Part shown: piece after piece, positions 6,919-15,462 of the stretch | Numbering within the stretch: the first letter of the stretch is position 1 | How the letters are laid out: the number at the start of each line of letters is the position of its first letter | Assembly: GCF_026341125.1 (NCBI RefSeq) | Contig: NZ_JAPEOR010000002.1 | Coordinates: forward strand, 1,860,001-1,924,000 | From: Streptomyces sp. NBC_01142 | GTDB taxonomy: Bacteria > Actinomycetota > Actinomycetes > Streptomycetales > Streptomycetaceae | Direction of reading: 5' to 3' | DNA: 64,000 nucleotides | The notes under the pieces: generated by a model | Databases searched by the model: none | What the model was told of the DNA's origin: nothing | What the model saw: only the letters and a program-made list of their open reading frames with translations | Translations under genes and position numbers: made by a program

Positions 6919-8955
6919 ATGCGCGAGATGGCCAAGGGCTCCAATGTCGGCCTGGCGGCTCTGAGCGATGACGCCGGTTCGGTGATGGTGAGTCTGCGCT
7001 GGAGCAGTGCGGCGGGGGACGGGGACGCGGATGTGTCCGTACTGCTGCTGGACGGCAACGGCAAGGTGCGCAGCGACGCCGACTTCTTCTTCTACAACAA
7101 CCCCGCCGCAGCCGACGGCAGCGTGCAGCTGTTGGGCAAGACACCGACCGACAGCGGCAGCGAAGACCGCATCAGCCTCGATCTGACCGCAGTTCCCCCG
7201 GAAGTTGAACGCATTGTTGTGGCAGCGAGTCAGTACGGCGGCTCCTGCTTCGGTGAACTGGACGACCTGCGGGTGACACTCGCCGACCGTAGCGGCGAGG
7301 CTCTGCTCGGATTTTCCATCGCCGACGCAGGCGTGGAGAGCGCATTCCTCTTCGGTGAGCTGTACCGGCGGGACGAGGAGTGGAAGTTCCGGGCGATCGG
7401 CCAGGGCTACGAGACCGGTCTGGCGGGTCTGGCCACCGACTTCGGCATCGACGTCGACGACGAGAGCGATGACGATGCGGCGCAGGAACCCGCGGCGGGG
7501 CCGGCACCGAAGCCCGAAGAACAGTCGCCGACTGCCGCGTCGCCGGTGGCCGTCCCGGCACAGGCAGTACGCGAGGCACCGTCGTCCGACGTGGAGCCGA
7601 CGACGCGCGCCCGTGGCCCCCGTACCACGAAGAAGAAGGTCACGCTGCCCAAAGTGGCCAAGAAATCCCTCGCCGAGAACGACTCGTGGAAGCCTGCGCG
7701 ACTCTTCCCCGCGCCGTCGCTCAAGAGCGACAAGGAGCGCGAGCTGCGGGCCACTTCCGTTCTGCTCTCGGTGATGGCCGAGGTGCCGGAGTTCGGGCGG
7801 CGGCTCACCGCTGCCTTCGGCGCACCGGCCGGTCGTATGCAGACCTTCACCGAGGTCACGCTGCCGCACGGTGACACCCCCAAGCGCCCGGACGGTGTGA
7901 TCCGTGTGGAGCGGGCGGGCAAGCTGTGGACCGCTCTGGTCGAGACGAAGACCAATGGCAACCCGCTCAAGTCGGATCAGGTCCAGAACTACATGGACAT
8001 TGCCGCCCGGCGCGGCTACGAGGCCGTCATCACGCTCTCCAACGACGTGGCGCTGGAAGGCAGTCCACTGGTGGACATCAGGACCGACGGACGGCGCAAG
8101 CACAAGGTAGCCCTGTGGCACTTGTCCTGGGCCGAGGTGGCACATCAGGCGCAGATGCTGATCCGCCACGAGGGTGTCGTCAATGCGGCCCACGCGTGGC
8201 TCCTGCAGGAACTGCTGCACTACCTTCAGCACGAGAACTCCGGCTGCCACGGCTTTCAGAACATGGGCCCGGCATGGGTGCCCGTACGAAACGGCATCGA
8301 TACGGAGACTCTCTGCCAGGGAGACCAGCGGGCCGTCGAGGTCGTCGAAAGCTGGGAGCGTCTCATCCGCCAGGTCTGCCTGCGCCTGGGCGGTGAACTC
8401 GGCCAGAAGGCCCTGCCCGTACAACGTGCCAAACGCGGATCCGATCCCCACTCCCGGCGAGCCGTACTCGCCGACCGGCTGTGCGAGGAAGGCCGTCTGA
8501 CCGCCGAGGTGCGCATCGAGGGCACGCCCGGCGTTCTCGCCATCACCGCCGACCTACGGACCGGCAAACTGCGCACGTCCATCGAAGTCCCGGCTCCCGA
8601 AGGGAGTTACCCCCTCACCTCGGCCAAGCGCCTCGTTCGCCTGCTGTCCGAGGCACCGGCGGACCTCCACGTGGAAACGCTCGTCGAGGGCCGCAGCGGC
8701 CCGCGCGGAACCCTGGAGCGGCTACGCCCCGAACCGGCCGACATGCTCCCCAAGGACAGCACCCGCATCACCGGCTTCCGGCTGTCCTTGTTCAAAGGCA
8801 TGGGCGCCACTCGCGGTAGCGCCGAATCCGGGTTCATCCGCAGCGTCGACGAGGCTGTGGACAGGTTCTACGCAAGCGTTGTCGCCAGCCTGACCCCCTT
8901 CGAACGACGCCCCGCACGTCCGTCGCAACCCACGGAACCGGCTCCGGTCGGCTGA
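6919..8955 (+). CDS. TerD domain fused to putative PD-(D/E)XK nuclease
   Basis: A 678-residue fusion. Residues 1-165 form a TerD-type domain (KGSNVGL start; VSLRWSS, DADVSVLLLDGNGKV and DLTAVPPEVERIVVAAS strands), a calcium-binding fold of tellurite/stress proteins. Residues 170-240 are an acidic and Pro/Ala-rich linker ending in a Lys-rich patch (TTKKKVTLPKVAKK). The following domain carries RPDGVI around residue 324 and VETKT around 342-344, the D...ExK pattern of PD-(D/E)XK nucleases, followed by an alpha-helical region (QVQNYMDIAARRGYEAVITLSND). The C-terminal 300 residues are unassigned. The start at 6919 has GGGGGA just upstream. Ter proteins have been linked to DNA processing and phage resistance; a defence or DNA-damage role here is inference. 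Confidence 0.8.
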   Translation: MREMAKGSNVGLAALSDDAGSVMVSLRWSSAAGDGDADVSVLLLDGNGKVRSDADFFFYNNPAAADGSVQLLGKTPTDSGSEDRISLDLTAVPPEVERIVVAASQYGGSCFGELDDLRVTLADRSGEALLGFSIADAGVESAFLFGELYRRDEEWKFRAIGQGYETGLAGLATDFGIDVDDESDDDAAQEPAAGPAPKPEEQSPTAASPVAVPAQAVREAPSSDVEPTTRARGPRTTKKKVTLPKVAKKSLAENDSWKPARLFPAPSLKSDKERELRATSVLLSVMAEVPEFGRRLTAAFGAPAGRMQTFTEVTLPHGDTPKRPDGVIRVERAGKLWTALVETKTNGNPLKSDQVQNYMDIAARRGYEAVITLSNDVALEGSPLVDIRTDGRRKHKVALWHLSWAEVAHQAQMLIRHEGVVNAAHAWLLQELLHYLQHENSGCHGFQNMGPAWVPVRNGIDTETLCQGDQRAVEVVESWERLIRQVCLRLGGELGQKALPVQRAKRGSDPHSRRAVLADRLCEEGRLTAEVRIEGTPGVLAITADLRTGKLRTSIEVPAPEGSYPLTSAKRLVRLLSEAPADLHVETLVEGRSGPRGTLERLRPEPADMLPKDSTRITGFRLSLFKGMGATRGSAESGFIRSVDEAVDRFYASVVASLTPFERRPARPSQPTEPAPVG

Positions 8956-9012
8956 TCCACGGGAGTGGGCCCTGGCACGGGAGCGTTGTCGCCGGCCGAA
9001 GCCCTGAGCGGA

Positions 9013-9058
9013 CCTGTGGCCCCGCCACTCTCGGGGGAGGGAGCGACGGGGCCACAGG
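9013..9058. terminator. Bidirectional terminator hairpin
   Basis: Perfect 12-bp stem CCTGTGGCCCCG (9013-9024) and CGGGGCCACAGG (9047-9058), placed between the convergent TerD-nuclease and ThDP-enzyme genes. It lacks a T-run but is well placed to stop both transcripts. Confidence 0.75.
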
Positions 9059-9093
9059 GGTCAGGGGGCACAGGGGTCAGGGGGGCACGGGGG

Positions 9094-10779
9094 TCAGAGG
9101 TGCGTCGGCGCGAACATGCGCAGGAGGGCCGGGAGCACCACCACCGACGGGCCCGGGGTCCCCAGTGCCTTCGCGAGGTCCTCGGACAGGGACTCCGGAG
9201 TCGTACGGACCGCCGGGACCCCGAAGGACTCCGCCAGCGCCACGAAGTCCGGGCGCGACAGCTCCGTCGCCGTCGCCTCGCCGAACGCGTCCGACATGTA
9301 CTCGCGCAGGATGCCGTAGCCGCCGTCGTCCACGATCAGCCAGGTGACGGGGAGTTCGTACTGCTTGGCCGTGGCGAGCTCGGCGATCGAGTACATCGCT
9401 CCGCCGTCGCCGGAGACCGCGAGGACGGGACGCGTACGGTCCGCCGCCGCAGCTCCCAGCGCCGCCGGGAAGCCGTAGCCGAGGCCGCCCGCGCCCTGGG
9501 CGGAGTGCATGGTGTTCGGGTGGCGGGCGTCGAAGGCGGACCAGGCCCAGTACGCCAGGATCGTCATGTCCCAGAAGCTGGGCGACGTGGCGGGCAGCGC
9601 CTCGCGGACCGAGGCCAGCACCTGCTGTTCCAGCGTGAGGTCCTGGGCCGCGATGCGCTCGCGGACCTGGGTGAGGACCGTGCGTACGCGCTCCGCCGCC
9701 GTCGGGTCCGGGCGCTCCGCCACGGACTCCAGCAGCGCGGAGACGGCCGGCCGCGCATCCGCGTGGATACCGAGGCCGGGGTGGTTGGACTCCAGTTTGC
9801 CGAGGTCCGCCTCGATCTGGATCACCCGGCCGCGCGGTGCGAACGTGTGGTAGTTCGAGGAGAGTTCACCCAGGCCGGAGCCGACGACCAGCAGGACATC
9901 GGCGTCCTCGAGGAAGTCCGTGGTGTGGCGGTCCTCCATCCAGGACTGGAGCGACAGGGGGTGCGTCCACGGGAACGCGCCCTTGCCGCCGTACGTGGTG
10001 ACGACCGGCGCGTTGATCCTCTCCGCGAGAGCGCGCAGCTTGCCGGACGCGTCGGAGCGTACGACTCCGCCGCCCGCGATGATCGCCGGGCGGGCGGCGT
10101 TCGACAGCAGATGCGCGGCCACCGCGGTCAGCTCGGGGCGGGGGTGCAGCTCGCGCGGGGTGGCGTCCATCGCCGTGACCACCGGCAGGGTCGTCGTAGC
10201 GAGCAGCACGTCCTGCGGGATCTCCACCCAGACCGGGCCGTGCGGGGCGGTGAGGGCCGATTCCCAGGCCGCGGCGATCGCCGAAGGGATCTGCGAGGCT
10301 GTACGGACGGTGTGCACGGACTTCACGATGCCGCGGAACGAGGCCTGCTGGTCGCGCAGTTCGTGGAGGTAGCCGTGGCGGCCGCCGCCCAGGCCCGCGG
10401 TCGGGACCTGGCTCGAGATGGCGAGGACCGGCGCGGACGCCGCGGCCGCCTCCTGGAGCGCGGCGAGCGAGGTGAGCGCGCCCGGTCCGGTGGAGAGCAG
10501 CAGCGGGGCGACCTCGCCGGTGATCCGGCCGTACGCGTCGGCGGCGAAGCCCGCGTTGTTCTCGACGCGCAGTCCGACGTACTCCAGCGAGGAACGGCGA
10601 AGGGCGTCGAACATGCCCAGCGCGTGCTGGCCGGGCAGCCCGAAGACCGTGGTGGCACCGAGGCCGTGCAGCGTCTCGACGACGAGGTCTCCGCCGTTGC
10701 GGCCGGCCGGAGGGGCGAGCGCCGCCGCGGTCTGCTCCGCCGTGAGGCGGGGCGTCTCATGGTGGTGGTCGTGCGTCAC
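9094..10779 (-). CDS. ThDP-dependent decarboxylase/synthase, candidate 2-ketoarginine decarboxylase
   Basis: Thiamine-diphosphate enzyme of the acetolactate synthase / 2-oxoacid decarboxylase family, 561 residues. Seen: the activating Glu in [15 protein letters not shown], a central nucleotide-fold domain ([16 protein letters not shown]) and the ThDP motif GDGGAMYS...VDDGGYG, with Asp-Asp where many relatives have Asn-Asn. The GTG start at 10779 overlaps the stop of the upstream ureohydrolase gene (GTGA), so the two are translationally coupled. Acetolactate synthases normally pair with a small subunit, absent here. In Pseudomonas the ThDP enzyme AruI decarboxylates 2-ketoarginine, two steps before guanidinobutyrase; pairing with a ureohydrolase suggests that reaction. 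Substrate assignment is inference. Confidence 0.8.
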   Translation of the reverse strand: MTHDHHHETPRLTAEQTAAALAPPAGRNGGDLVVETLHGLGATTVFGLPGQHALGMFDALRRSSLEYVGLRVENNAGFAADAYGRITGEVAPLLLSTGPGALTSLAALQEAAAASAPVLAISSQVPTAGLGGGRHGYLHELRDQQASFRGIVKSVHTVRTASQIPSAIAAAWESALTAPHGPVWVEIPQDVLLATTTLPVVTAMDATPRELHPRPELTAVAAHLLSNAARPAIIAGGGVVRSDASGKLRALAERINAPVVTTYGGKGAFPWTHPLSLQSWMEDRHTTDFLEDADVLLVVGSGLGELSSNYHTFAPRGRVIQIEADLGKLESNHPGLGIHADARPAVSALLESVAERPDPTAAERVRTVLTQVRERIAAQDLTLEQQVLASVREALPATSPSFWDMTILAYWAWSAFDARHPNTMHSAQGAGGLGYGFPAALGAAAADRTRPVLAVSGDGGAMYSIAELATAKQYELPVTWLIVDDGGYGILREYMSDAFGEATATELSRPDFVALAESFGVPAVRTTPESLSEDLAKALGTPGPSVVVLPALLRMFAPTHL

Positions 10780-11744
10780 TTCGCGCGTGCCTTTGCAATC
10801 TGGCGGGACATGATCGTGGTCAGCTCGTACGCCGTGTGGGAGGCGGCGACCGAGGTGATCTCGGCGTGGTCGTACGCGGGCGCGACCTCGACGACATCGG
10901 CCGAGACCAGGTTGCAGGAGGACAGCCCGCGCAGGATCTCCAGGAGCTCGCGGGAGGTCATGCCGCCCGCCTCCGGGGTGCCGGTGCCCGGGGCGTGGGC
11001 CGGGTCGAGGCAGTCGATGTCGATGGAGATGTACAGCGGGCGGTCGCCGATGCGCTGGCGGAGCTGGTCGGCGACCTCGTCGGCGCCGCGCCGGTAGACG
11101 TCGGCGGAGGTGACGATGCCGAAGCCCATCTTCTCGTCGTCGGTCAGGTCCTGCTTGCCGTACAGCGGACCGCGGATACCGACGTGGGAGAGCGCCTCGG
11201 TGTCGAGGATGCCCTCCTCGACGGCCCGGCGGAACGGGGTGCCGTGGGTGTACTCCGCGCCGAAGTACGTGTCCCATGTATCGAGGTGTGCGTCGAAGTG
11301 GAGCAGCGCGACCGGGCCGTGCTGCTTCGCGACCGCGCGCAGCAGCGGAAGCGCGATGGTGTGGTCGCCGCCGAGCGTCATCATCCGTGCACCGGTGCCG
11401 AGCAGGTCGTCGGCCGCGGCCTCGATCGTCTCGACGGCCTCGTTGATGTTGAACGGGTTGGCGGCTATGTCGCCCGCGTCCGCGACCTGCGCGAGCGCGA
11501 AGGGCGAGGCGTCCTGCGCCGGGTTGTACGGGCGCAGGAGCCGGGATGCCTCGCGGATCGCATTGCCGCCGAAGCGCGCCCCGGGACGGTAGGAGACCCC
11601 GGAGTCGAAGGGAACGCCGACCACGGCGACATCGGCACGGCCGACCTCGTCGAGCCGGGGCAGCCGCGCGAACGTCGCGGGTCCGGCGTACCGCGGGATG
11701 CGGGACGAGTCGACGGGGCCGCGCGGCTGTTCGTTGCTGCTCAT
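10776..11744 (-). CDS. speB: Agmatinase/guanidinobutyrase-family ureohydrolase
   Basis: Binuclear manganese ureohydrolase of 322 residues that removes urea from a guanidino compound (agmatine to putrescine, or 4-guanidinobutyrate to GABA). All metal-binding motifs are present: [13 protein letters not shown], and [26 protein letters not shown] site precedes the ATG. The gene lies between the symporter gene (upstream, 48-base gap) and the overlapping ThDP enzyme gene. The symbol reflects family annotation; with a possible 2-ketoarginine decarboxylase as partner, guanidinobutyrase is as likely as agmatinase. Sequence alone does not separate these specificities. Confidence 0.88.
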   Translation of the reverse strand: MSSNEQPRGPVDSSRIPRYAGPATFARLPRLDEVGRADVAVVGVPFDSGVSYRPGARFGGNAIREASRLLRPYNPAQDASPFALAQVADAGDIAANPFNINEAVETIEAAADDLLGTGARMMTLGGDHTIALPLLRAVAKQHGPVALLHFDAHLDTWDTYFGAEYTHGTPFRRAVEEGILDTEALSHVGIRGPLYGKQDLTDDEKMGFGIVTSADVYRRGADEVADQLRQRIGDRPLYISIDIDCLDPAHAPGTGTPEAGGMTSRELLEILRGLSSCNLVSADVVEVAPAYDHAEITSVAASHTAYELTTIMSRQIAKARAK

Positions 11745-11792
11745 GTTCTGCCTTCTTTCCTACGCTTCGTTGCGTTTCGTTTCGTTTCGACT

Positions 11793-13334
11793 TTAGCTGG
11801 GCACGGAGGCGGGCTCGGCCGCCCCCGCCTCTCCGGCAGCGCCGTCCGCTCCGGTCTCCCCTGTCTCCCCGGCCGCTTCCTCGCCGCCGCGTCCCGACAG
11901 GCGCTCCCGCCAGTTCGCCAGGACCGCCGCATCCGTCGGGCGGGTGGTCAGGCTGACGATCACGTACGCCGCGAGCGAGGACAACAGGCCGTAGTAGACG
12001 GGCTCGTTGGCCAGGACCGAGTACTGCCACATCATGGCGATCACGACCAGGCCGCCGACGATCACTCCGGCCAGGGCGCCGTGGACCGTGCCGCGCTTCC
12101 ACAGCAGACCGCCCAGGATGGGCACCAGCAGACCGCCGACGAGCAGGTCGTACGCCACGGTCAGGCCTTCCAGCACGGTGTCGAGCTGGATCGCGATGAC
12201 GATCACGGCGACGCCCATGATGAGGATGAACGCCCGGTTGCCCTTGACCTCGTCGCGGTCCGTCCCGGCCCCCTCCCCGCCTTCGCCGTCACCTCGGGGG
12301 GCGACGGCGCCGCGCAGCCGGGCCCAGATGTCGTTGTTGGCGACGGTGGCGGAGGCGATCAGCGCGCCGGAGGAGGTCGACATCACCGCGGCGAGGGCGG
12401 CGGCCAGCACCAGCCCCCGTACGCCGACGGGGAGCTCTTCCTTGACCATGGTGGCGAAGGCGTTCTCGGGGTTGTCCAGCTTCGGGAAGAGGACCTTCGC
12501 CGCCGTGCCGATGACGGCGCCGGCGAGTGCGTAGATCAGACAGTACGTACCGGCGACGGTGCCGCCCCAGCGCGCGGTCCTGTCGCTGCGCGCGGTGAAC
12601 ACCCGCTGCCAGATGTCCTGTCCGATCAGCATGCCGAAGGTGTAGATCAGGACATACGTGAAGATCGTCTCGCCGCCGATGCCCAGCGGGTCGAAGTACT
12701 CGGTGGGCAGCTTGGCCTTCATCTCGCCGAAGCCGCCGGCCTTGACGATCGCGATGGGCAGCAGGAGCAGCAGCACACCGATCGTCTTGACGACGAACTG
12801 CACCATGTCGGTGAGGGTGATCGACCACATGCCGCCGAGCGTGGAGTACGCGACCACGATCGTGCCGCCGAGGACGATCGCCCAGGTGCGGTCCACCTCG
12901 AAGAGCACGTTGAAGATCGTCGCGTACGCGATCGTGGAGGTGACCGCGAGCATCAGGGTGTACGCCCACATCACGATGCCCGAGATGAGTCCGGCCTTGC
13001 CGCCGTAGCGCAGGTCGAGCATCTCCGAGACGGTGTAGACCTTCAGCCGGGCGATGCGCGCGGAGAAGAACACGGAGAGGGCGAGCAGGCCCAGGCCGAT
13101 GGTGAAGACCATCCACGCGCCGGAGAGGCCGTACTGGTAGCCGAGGCCGACGCCGCCGATGGTGGAGGCGCCGCCCAGGACGATGGCGGCCATGGTGCCG
13201 GAGTACATCCAGGGGCCGAGCCGGCGGCCCGCGACCAGGAACTCGCTCTTGGACTTGGCGCGGCGCATGCCCCACCAGCCCATGCCGAGCATGCCGGCCA
13301 GATAGACGACGATCACTGCGTAGTCGACAGCCAT
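11793..13334 (-). CDS. Sodium:solute symporter (SSS family)
   Basis: Inner-membrane Na+-coupled symporter, 513 residues, with about 13 hydrophobic segments. Family features: N-terminal MAVDYAVIVVYLAGMLGMGWW, GRRLGPWMYSGTMAAIVLGGAST, and AALAAVMSTSSGALIASATV, a sodium-site region. A clear GGAGGAA site precedes the ATG. The C-terminal 40 residues are an Ala/Gly/Glu-rich cytoplasmic tail. It is first in a leftward operon with the ureohydrolase and the ThDP enzyme and divergent from a PucR regulator, so it probably imports the substrate of that pathway (an amino acid, guanidino acid or purine-related compound). Substrate unknown. Confidence 0.9.
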   Translation of the reverse strand: MAVDYAVIVVYLAGMLGMGWWGMRRAKSKSEFLVAGRRLGPWMYSGTMAAIVLGGASTIGGVGLGYQYGLSGAWMVFTIGLGLLALSVFFSARIARLKVYTVSEMLDLRYGGKAGLISGIVMWAYTLMLAVTSTIAYATIFNVLFEVDRTWAIVLGGTIVVAYSTLGGMWSITLTDMVQFVVKTIGVLLLLLPIAIVKAGGFGEMKAKLPTEYFDPLGIGGETIFTYVLIYTFGMLIGQDIWQRVFTARSDRTARWGGTVAGTYCLIYALAGAVIGTAAKVLFPKLDNPENAFATMVKEELPVGVRGLVLAAALAAVMSTSSGALIASATVANNDIWARLRGAVAPRGDGEGGEGAGTDRDEVKGNRAFILIMGVAVIVIAIQLDTVLEGLTVAYDLLVGGLLVPILGGLLWKRGTVHGALAGVIVGGLVVIAMMWQYSVLANEPVYYGLLSSLAAYVIVSLTTRPTDAAVLANWRERLSGRGGEEAAGETGETGADGAAGEAGAAEPASVPS

Positions 13335-13458
13335 CGGCTTCCTCCGTCTCGTCCCCCGAGGTCTCGAGTCCTTGTCCGAACCGACGGTAGGTGGCCGGAA
13401 AGCATCGCTGAAGTGTACGTTTCATCCATTCTTCATTCCGCTGATGGATGGACTGTCC

Positions 13459-15363
13459 ATGCCGGAGCCTGTAGCCGCCCCACCCACGCCGCCGATCCCG
13501 CTGGCCGCGCTTCTCTCCCTCGAGGAACTCGGGCTGCGGCAGATCGCCGGACCGGCGGGGGCGGGCGAGTGGGGTGAGCCGGGAGTCGTTGTGCACTGGG
13601 TGCACACCTCCGAGATGGAGGATCCGTATCCCTATCTGCTCGGCGGTGAGCTGCTGCTGAGTTCCGGCTTCTTCCTCCAGGACGCCGAGGACTCCGACAC
13701 GTATGTCTCGCGCATCGTGCAGGCGGGCGCGGCGGCGCTCGGCTTCGGGGTCGCGCCCGTCCATGACACGGTGCCGCGCGCGCTGATCGAGGCGTGCGAC
13801 CGCTACGGGCTGCCGCTGGTCGAGGTTCCGCCGAGGACGACGTTCACGGCGGTCGCGCGCGCGGTGTGGCGGCTGATGTCGCAGGCCCGCCTGCGCGAGC
13901 TCCGCCGGGTGACCGATGCCCAGCAGGGCCTGGCCGCGGCGGCGGCCCGCCCGGACCCGGTCCCGGCGGTGCTGCACCAGCTGGCGGTGCGTCTTGGCGG
14001 CCGGGCGGTCCTGCTCGGCCCGGACGGCACGGAACTGCACGCAGCGGGCCGCGCGCCGGGTCCGGAGGCGGCGGGGGGCCTGCGGCGCCTGGCGCATGTG
14101 GTGAACCCGCCACCGAACCCGCCACCGAACCGGCCACCGGCGGGCACCGCGGAGGACGTCCCCCGCCCCGCCCCCTCCCGAAACGAGGGGAGCCCCCTCG
14201 AACCCCCCGGGCCCCCCGGCCCCCACGCGCCCGCGCCGCGGCGCGGACCTGCGGACGGCGCGGGCTCCAGCGGCGCGGGCTCCAGCGGCGCGGGCTCCGG
14301 CGGCGCGGGTTCCAGCGGCGGCGCGAAGCAGGCGCCGCACGGGCCCGCGGGCTCCGCCCCGGCCGGCGGTGCGGCAGGCGGTCGCGTCCCGGTCGGCCCG
14401 CCCGCCCGCACCACGGGCACCGCGGCCGGCGCAGCCGGGGCCACAGGCAGGGCGGCCGCAGGCGGCGCAAAACAGGCGCCGCGCATGACCGGAGGGCCGG
14501 CCTCGGGTTCCGGGAAGGGCGGCCCGCGGGAGGCGAGCAGGGCCGCGCCCGCTTCCGCCACCGACAGTGTCGGCGGCGCCCAGCTCTCCGCCTACGCCCT
14601 CGGCGGCAGTCAGGGCCTCACCCTCGGGCTCGCCACCCCCTCCCGCGAGCCCGGCGATCACACCGTCGCCGGGGTCGCCGTCGTGCTGCTCTCGTTGCTG
14701 ACCGCACCGAACCAGGGCGCGGACGCCACCGGCCGCAGCGCCGCGCTCGTACGCCTCCTGCTCGGCGCGACCCCCGCCGAGGCGGCTCCCCTGCTGGGGC
14801 CCGAGCGGTGGACCGTGGTCCACGCGCGCGCCGAGCGCCGTACCTCCTCCACCACCGCCGCGCTCTCCGCCGCCGCGCTCGGCGCCGCCCTCGGCAGTGT
14901 GCTCGTCGATCCGGACGCGGACGGAGCCGTACGGATCCTCCTCCCGGCCGACCGGCCGGTGACCGCCCAGCCCGGCTGGATCCTCGGCGTGAGCGCCCCC
15001 GCCGGCCCCGAGGAGCTCGCCGACGCCGACGGCCAGGCGGCCAGGGCGGTCCGCCGGGCCGCCGCGACGCGCACGGCCCTGGTCGGGCACCGCGACACCT
15101 CGCTGGCCGGGCTGCTCCCTCCCGAGGAGGCGGACGCCCACGCCCGTACGCTCCTCGCCCCGCTCGCGGGCTCCCCCGCCCTGATCGAGACCCTGCGCAC
15201 CTGGCTCTCGCTGCACGGCAGTTGGGACCGTACCGCCGCCGCGCTGGAGATCCACCGCAACACCGTGCGCCAGCGGATCGCCCGCTGCGCGACCCTCCTC
15301 GACGAGAACCTCGACGACGCGGACGTACGCATGGAGCTCTGGTTCGCGCTGCGCCGGCTGTGA
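13459..15363 (+). CDS. PucR-family regulator with large low-complexity insertion
   Basis: Transcriptional regulator of about 634 residues, longer than the usual 500-550. The N-terminal purine-catabolism PucR domain (LEELGLRQIAG...EMEDPYPYLLGGELLLSSG) spans residues 10-150. The C-terminal HTH (TLRTWLSLHGSWDRTAAALEIHRNTVRQRIARC) ends the protein. Between them, residues about 214-372 are an insertion of Pro, Gly, Ser and Ala with repeats (GSSGAGSSGAGSGGAG; GGAKQAP twice) that splits the central domain. It is divergent from the symporter-ureohydrolase-ThDP operon and very likely its regulator, responding to a pathway metabolite. Start choice is weak: ATG 13444 or upstream codons are possible. Confidence 0.85.
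   Translation: MPEPVAAPPTPPIPLAALLSLEELGLRQIAGPAGAGEWGEPGVVVHWVHTSEMEDPYPYLLGGELLLSSGFFLQDAEDSDTYVSRIVQAGAAALGFGVAPVHDTVPRALIEACDRYGLPLVEVPPRTTFTAVARAVWRLMSQARLRELRRVTDAQQGLAAAAARPDPVPAVLHQLAVRLGGRAVLLGPDGTELHAAGRAPGPEAAGGLRRLAHVVNPPPNPPPNRPPAGTAEDVPRPAPSRNEGSPLEPPGPPGPHAPAPRRGPADGAGSSGAGSSGAGSGGAGSSGGAKQAPHGPAGSAPAGGAAGGRVPVGPPARTTGTAAGAAGATGRAAAGGAKQAPRMTGGPASGSGKGGPREASRAAPASATDSVGGAQLSAYALGGSQGLTLGLATPSREPGDHTVAGVAVVLLSLLTAPNQGADATGRSAALVRLLLGATPAEAAPLLGPERWTVVHARAERRTSSTTAALSAAALGAALGSVLVDPDADGAVRILLPADRPVTAQPGWILGVSAPAGPEELADADGQAARAVRRAAATRTALVGHRDTSLAGLLPPEEADAHARTLLAPLAGSPALIETLRTWLSLHGSWDRTAAALEIHRNTVRQRIARCATLLDENLDDADVRMELWFALRRL
14100..14575 (+). repeat. GC-rich low-complexity insert inside the PucR gene
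   Basis: About 475 bases of near-pure GC sequence with short direct repeats (CGCGGGCTCCAGCGG-type units around 14268-14320) and CCGAAACGAGGGGAGCCCCCTCG-like dyads, style found elsewhere in this window only in intergenic DNA (19.4-19.7 and 26.1-26.6 kb). The reading frame stays open through it. It looks like expanded or captured intergenic sequence. Confidence 0.6.
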
Positions 15364-15417
15364 CGAGCACGACCGTCCAACACCCTGGACAGGCTCTGTG
15401 ACCGCCGGGTAACTTTT

Positions 15418-15436
15418 TCTGAGCAAGCGCTTAGAC
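15418..15436. promoter_or_regulatory. Candidate TetR-type operator before the acyl-CoA dehydrogenase
   Basis: TGAGCAAGCGCTTAGACA is centred on the palindrome AAGCGCTT, 30 bases before the start codon. Similar AGCAAG-CTTGCT dyads serve TetR-family regulators of fatty-acid and sterol catabolism in actinobacteria. The right half is imperfect, so this is only a candidate. Confidence 0.35.
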
Positions 15437-15462
15437 AAAACTTTGACGAGGAGGGCGACCCC

